From contig CAMNIW010000059.1 of assembly GCA_946540675.1 (NCBI GenBank), positions 1 through 7,693 of the forward strand: DNA of 7,693 bases, in the 5' to 3' direction. Both the position numbers and the translations under genes were made by a program. Under the pieces are notes generated by a model that saw only the letters and a program-made list of their open reading frames with translations, did not search any database and was not told the DNA's origin. This DNA comes from an uncultured Clostridia bacterium. Its GTDB lineage: Bacteria > Bacillota > Clostridia > Christensenellales > Borkfalkiaceae. Below are positions 7,041-7,693 of this stretch, one piece after another (position 1 is the first letter of the stretch; each line of letters starts with the position of its first letter).

Positions 7041-7051
7041 AATAAACGAAG

Positions 7052-7079
7052 AAGACCGCATATCGTGTATTGCGGTCTT
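7052..7079. repeat. GC-rich hairpin between the operon terminator and the small RNA
   Basis: AAGACCGCA (7052-7060) pairs perfectly with TGCGGTCTT (7071-7079) around a 10-nt loop. No long T run follows on either strand, though the minus-strand side is U-rich. It may be a back-up terminator for the operon or for the minus-strand RNA, or a protein site. The 7000-7290 stretch holds no protein gene. Confidence 0.6.
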
Positions 7080-7091
7080 TGCGTTATAAAA

Positions 7092-7189
7092 ATAAAAAAC
7101 GCTCACGGATGGACTGCCATTCCCATCATCGCGCCATAAACGGTGCGGCAGTCGGGGCAGATTTTCTACTGTTCGTGAGCGTTTTTTAT
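7092..7189 (-). ncRNA. Candidate structured small RNA (about 98 nt) with its own promoter and terminator-like closing stem
   Basis: A perfect 16-bp inverted repeat (7092-7107 with 7174-7189, core ACGCTCACG) encloses 66 nt. Inside, GACTGCC (7112-7118) pairs with GGCAGTC (7147-7153), and GATGG (7108-7112) could alternatively pair with CCATC (7124-7128). A strong minus-strand promoter places the start point almost exactly at 7189. The transcript would end in CGUGAGCG plus six U, so promoter, structure and stop signal match one short RNA. Against this strand, an inner GCGCC/GGTGC pairing (7131-7135, 7142-7146) works only with a G-U pair on the plus strand. I do not recognise the family; it lacks the SRP RNA core. 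A small inverted-repeat element (MITE-like) is the other reading, though no target duplication is obvious. Confidence 0.55.
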
Positions 7190-7195
7190 ACTCTT

Positions 7196-7223
7196 ATTAT
7201 AAGCAAAAAATAAAACTTGTCAA
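7196..7223 (-). promoter_or_regulatory. Promoter of the minus-strand small RNA
   Basis: On the minus strand a perfect TTGACA (7223-7218), a 16-bp spacer and a perfect TATAAT (7201-7196) are present. The expected start, about 7 nt past the -10, falls at 7189, the first base of the 16-bp stem of the small RNA. Confidence 0.7.
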
Positions 7224-7235
7224 TACCTTTGACAA
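7217..7235. promoter_or_regulatory. Palindrome joining two back-to-back -35 boxes
   Basis: TTGTCAA (7217-7223) and TTGACAA (7229-7235) form a 7-5-7 inverted repeat. Each arm carries the -35 hexamer of one of the two divergent promoters. Polymerases bound at both would clash, so the two promoters probably exclude each other. A dimeric regulator could also recognise the palindrome. Confidence 0.55.
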
Positions 7236-7256
7236 ATTTTTTTTATTTGGTATATT
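7229..7256 (+). promoter_or_regulatory. Promoter of the 69-codon gene
   Basis: TTGACA (7229-7234), a 16-bp T-rich spacer and TATATT (7251-7256) lie upstream of the gene. The start would be near 7263, leaving a leader of about 28 nt. Transcription may continue into the structured RNA at 7521, as no terminator lies between. Confidence 0.65.
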
Positions 7257-7290
7257 AAGCAAAACGGTAAAAAGGGAGAATTAAGAACAA

Positions 7291-7500
7291 ATGGAAGACC
7301 GCCATACTCACGCAGATAAGGTGATAAAAATTTATTATGAAAAATTCGGGACTGTCCCGAGTATTCCGTATATACAATGTACAAGTTTTTATGACCCTGC
7401 TTTTATTGCGATGATAGAAAACGCGCTTAAAGAAAATCGAGAAGTTACGGACGACGACTATGACGCATACTTTCCGATAAAAGAAGACGTTTTATATTAA
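7291..7500 (+). CDS. Small acidic hypothetical protein (69 residues)
   Basis: The ATG follows AAAGGGAG (7271-7278) with a rather long 12-nt spacer, and a matched promoter lies just upstream, so the reading frame is probably real. The product is soluble, without a signal peptide or membrane helix. An amphipathic N-terminal half (A-D-K-V-I-K-I-Y-Y-E-K-F-G, about 8-20) is followed by P-S-I-P-Y-I, then A-M-I-E-N-A-L-K-E-N, then an acidic tail rich in D and E (about 50-67). The alternation of a helix, a Pro turn and a second helix could be a small protein-protein or nucleic-acid interaction module, but I do not recognise a family. It stands between two RNA elements and ends 20 nt before the structured RNA, so it may be co-transcribed with it. 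Function unknown. Confidence 0.65.
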   Translation: MEDRHTHADKVIKIYYEKFGTVPSIPYIQCTSFYDPAFIAMIENALKENREVTDDDYDAYFPIKEDVLY

Positions 7501-7520
7501 AAACATACTCAAAAAATAAA

Positions 7521-7693
7521 AGGCTCTGCAAAGCGCAGGGCTAGCCGAGTGTGAATAGTATCCGTATTATCAAGGATTTTAACGCGGTATATACCGCCGC
7601 CTGCCACCGAGAATCGGGTTCAACCTATTCAGACTTGGTGCGGATAAGTTGCCGTTTCCCTGAAGGGAGCCCCACGGCAAGGCATCGCAAGCG
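7521..7693 (+). ncRNA. Large structured RNA, possibly the raiA-motif RNA, 3' end beyond the window
   Basis: This stretch is a string of compatible helices. GCTCTGC (7523-7529) pairs with GCAGGGC (7535-7541). A 13-position helix of CCGAGT-G-TGAATAG (7545-7558) with CTATTCA-G-ACTTGG (7625-7638) encloses ATCC/GGAT (7560-7563, 7574-7577), GCGGT/ACCGC with an ATAT loop (7584-7597) and CCGA/TCGG with a GAA loop (7607-7617). TTGCCGT (7649-7655) pairs with ACGGCAA (7674-7680) around TCCC-TGAA-GGGA. Several pairs are G-U on this strand and would be A-C on the other, which fixes the orientation. It has no long open frame. Size, Firmicutes-like setting and layout bring the raiA-motif RNA to mind. I cannot verify that family from memory, and no raiA gene is visible. 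It is not tmRNA, RNase P or 6S by their known core sequences. Confidence 0.7.

Noticed and set aside
7104..7163. Minus-strand peptide K-I-C-P-D-C-R-T-V-Y-G-A-M-M-G-M-A-V-H-P inside the small RNA
   Set aside because: It has a zinc-ribbon-like CPDC look, but it lies between an in-frame TAG and a TGA with no good start before the cysteines. The bases are constrained by the pairing of GACTGCC with GGCAGTC, so coding is probably a coincidence.
7521..7693. CRISPR array, tRNA or rRNA at the right edge
   Set aside because: There are no regular direct repeats, no cloverleaf with an anticodon arm and no rRNA core sequence. The GGGTTCAA string alone is not enough for a tRNA.

Overview
The window looks like a piece of a low-to-mid GC Firmicutes (Bacillota) genome, most likely an uncultured gut-type clostridial lineage. 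This is inferred from the protein families, the AGGAG-type ribosome binding sites, the near-consensus sigma-A promoters and the poly-U hairpin terminators. No taxonomic marker gene is fully visible, so the placement is tentative.

Layout. (1) Positions 1-3582 are one very large minus-strand gene, cut by the left window edge. It encodes a surface lipoprotein built from InlB/Flg_new-type beta repeats, fibronectin-III-like modules and BspA-type leucine-rich repeats. The long plus-strand reading frame opposite it is an artefact of codon bias. (2) A 481-bp divergent intergenic region holds a perfect consensus promoter for the lipoprotein and two good promoters for the next gene. (3) 4064-4951 encodes an AT-rich AraC-family regulator that ends in a strong terminator. 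(4) 5155-7040 is a plus-strand operon. Its order is a 28-codon stub of a dihydrodipicolinate synthase/N-acetylneuraminate lyase-family gene, a ten-helix DMT/EamA-like transporter overlapping it by one base, a short frameshifted coding remnant, and an RpiB/LacAB-type sugar-phosphate isomerase with a C-terminal extension. A perfect 12-bp-stem terminator closes it. (5) 7041-7500 holds an extra hairpin, a candidate small RNA of about 98 nt on the minus strand, a compact divergent promoter pair, and a 69-codon gene of unknown function. (6) 7521 to the right edge is a heavily structured RNA on the plus strand, possibly the raiA-motif RNA, running out of the window.

How the parts may work together. 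The regulator, transporter and isomerase, with the aldolase stub, read like the remains of a carbohydrate or sugar-acid uptake and catabolism locus. The regulator would act on direct repeats in the operon promoter, and the aldolase appears to have been lost, leaving its start region as a translated leader. The right-hand end is RNA-rich. A back-to-back promoter pair would send one polymerase into the small minus-strand RNA and the other into the small protein gene and the large structured RNA. These two RNA elements are the parts of the window most likely to be poorly described.
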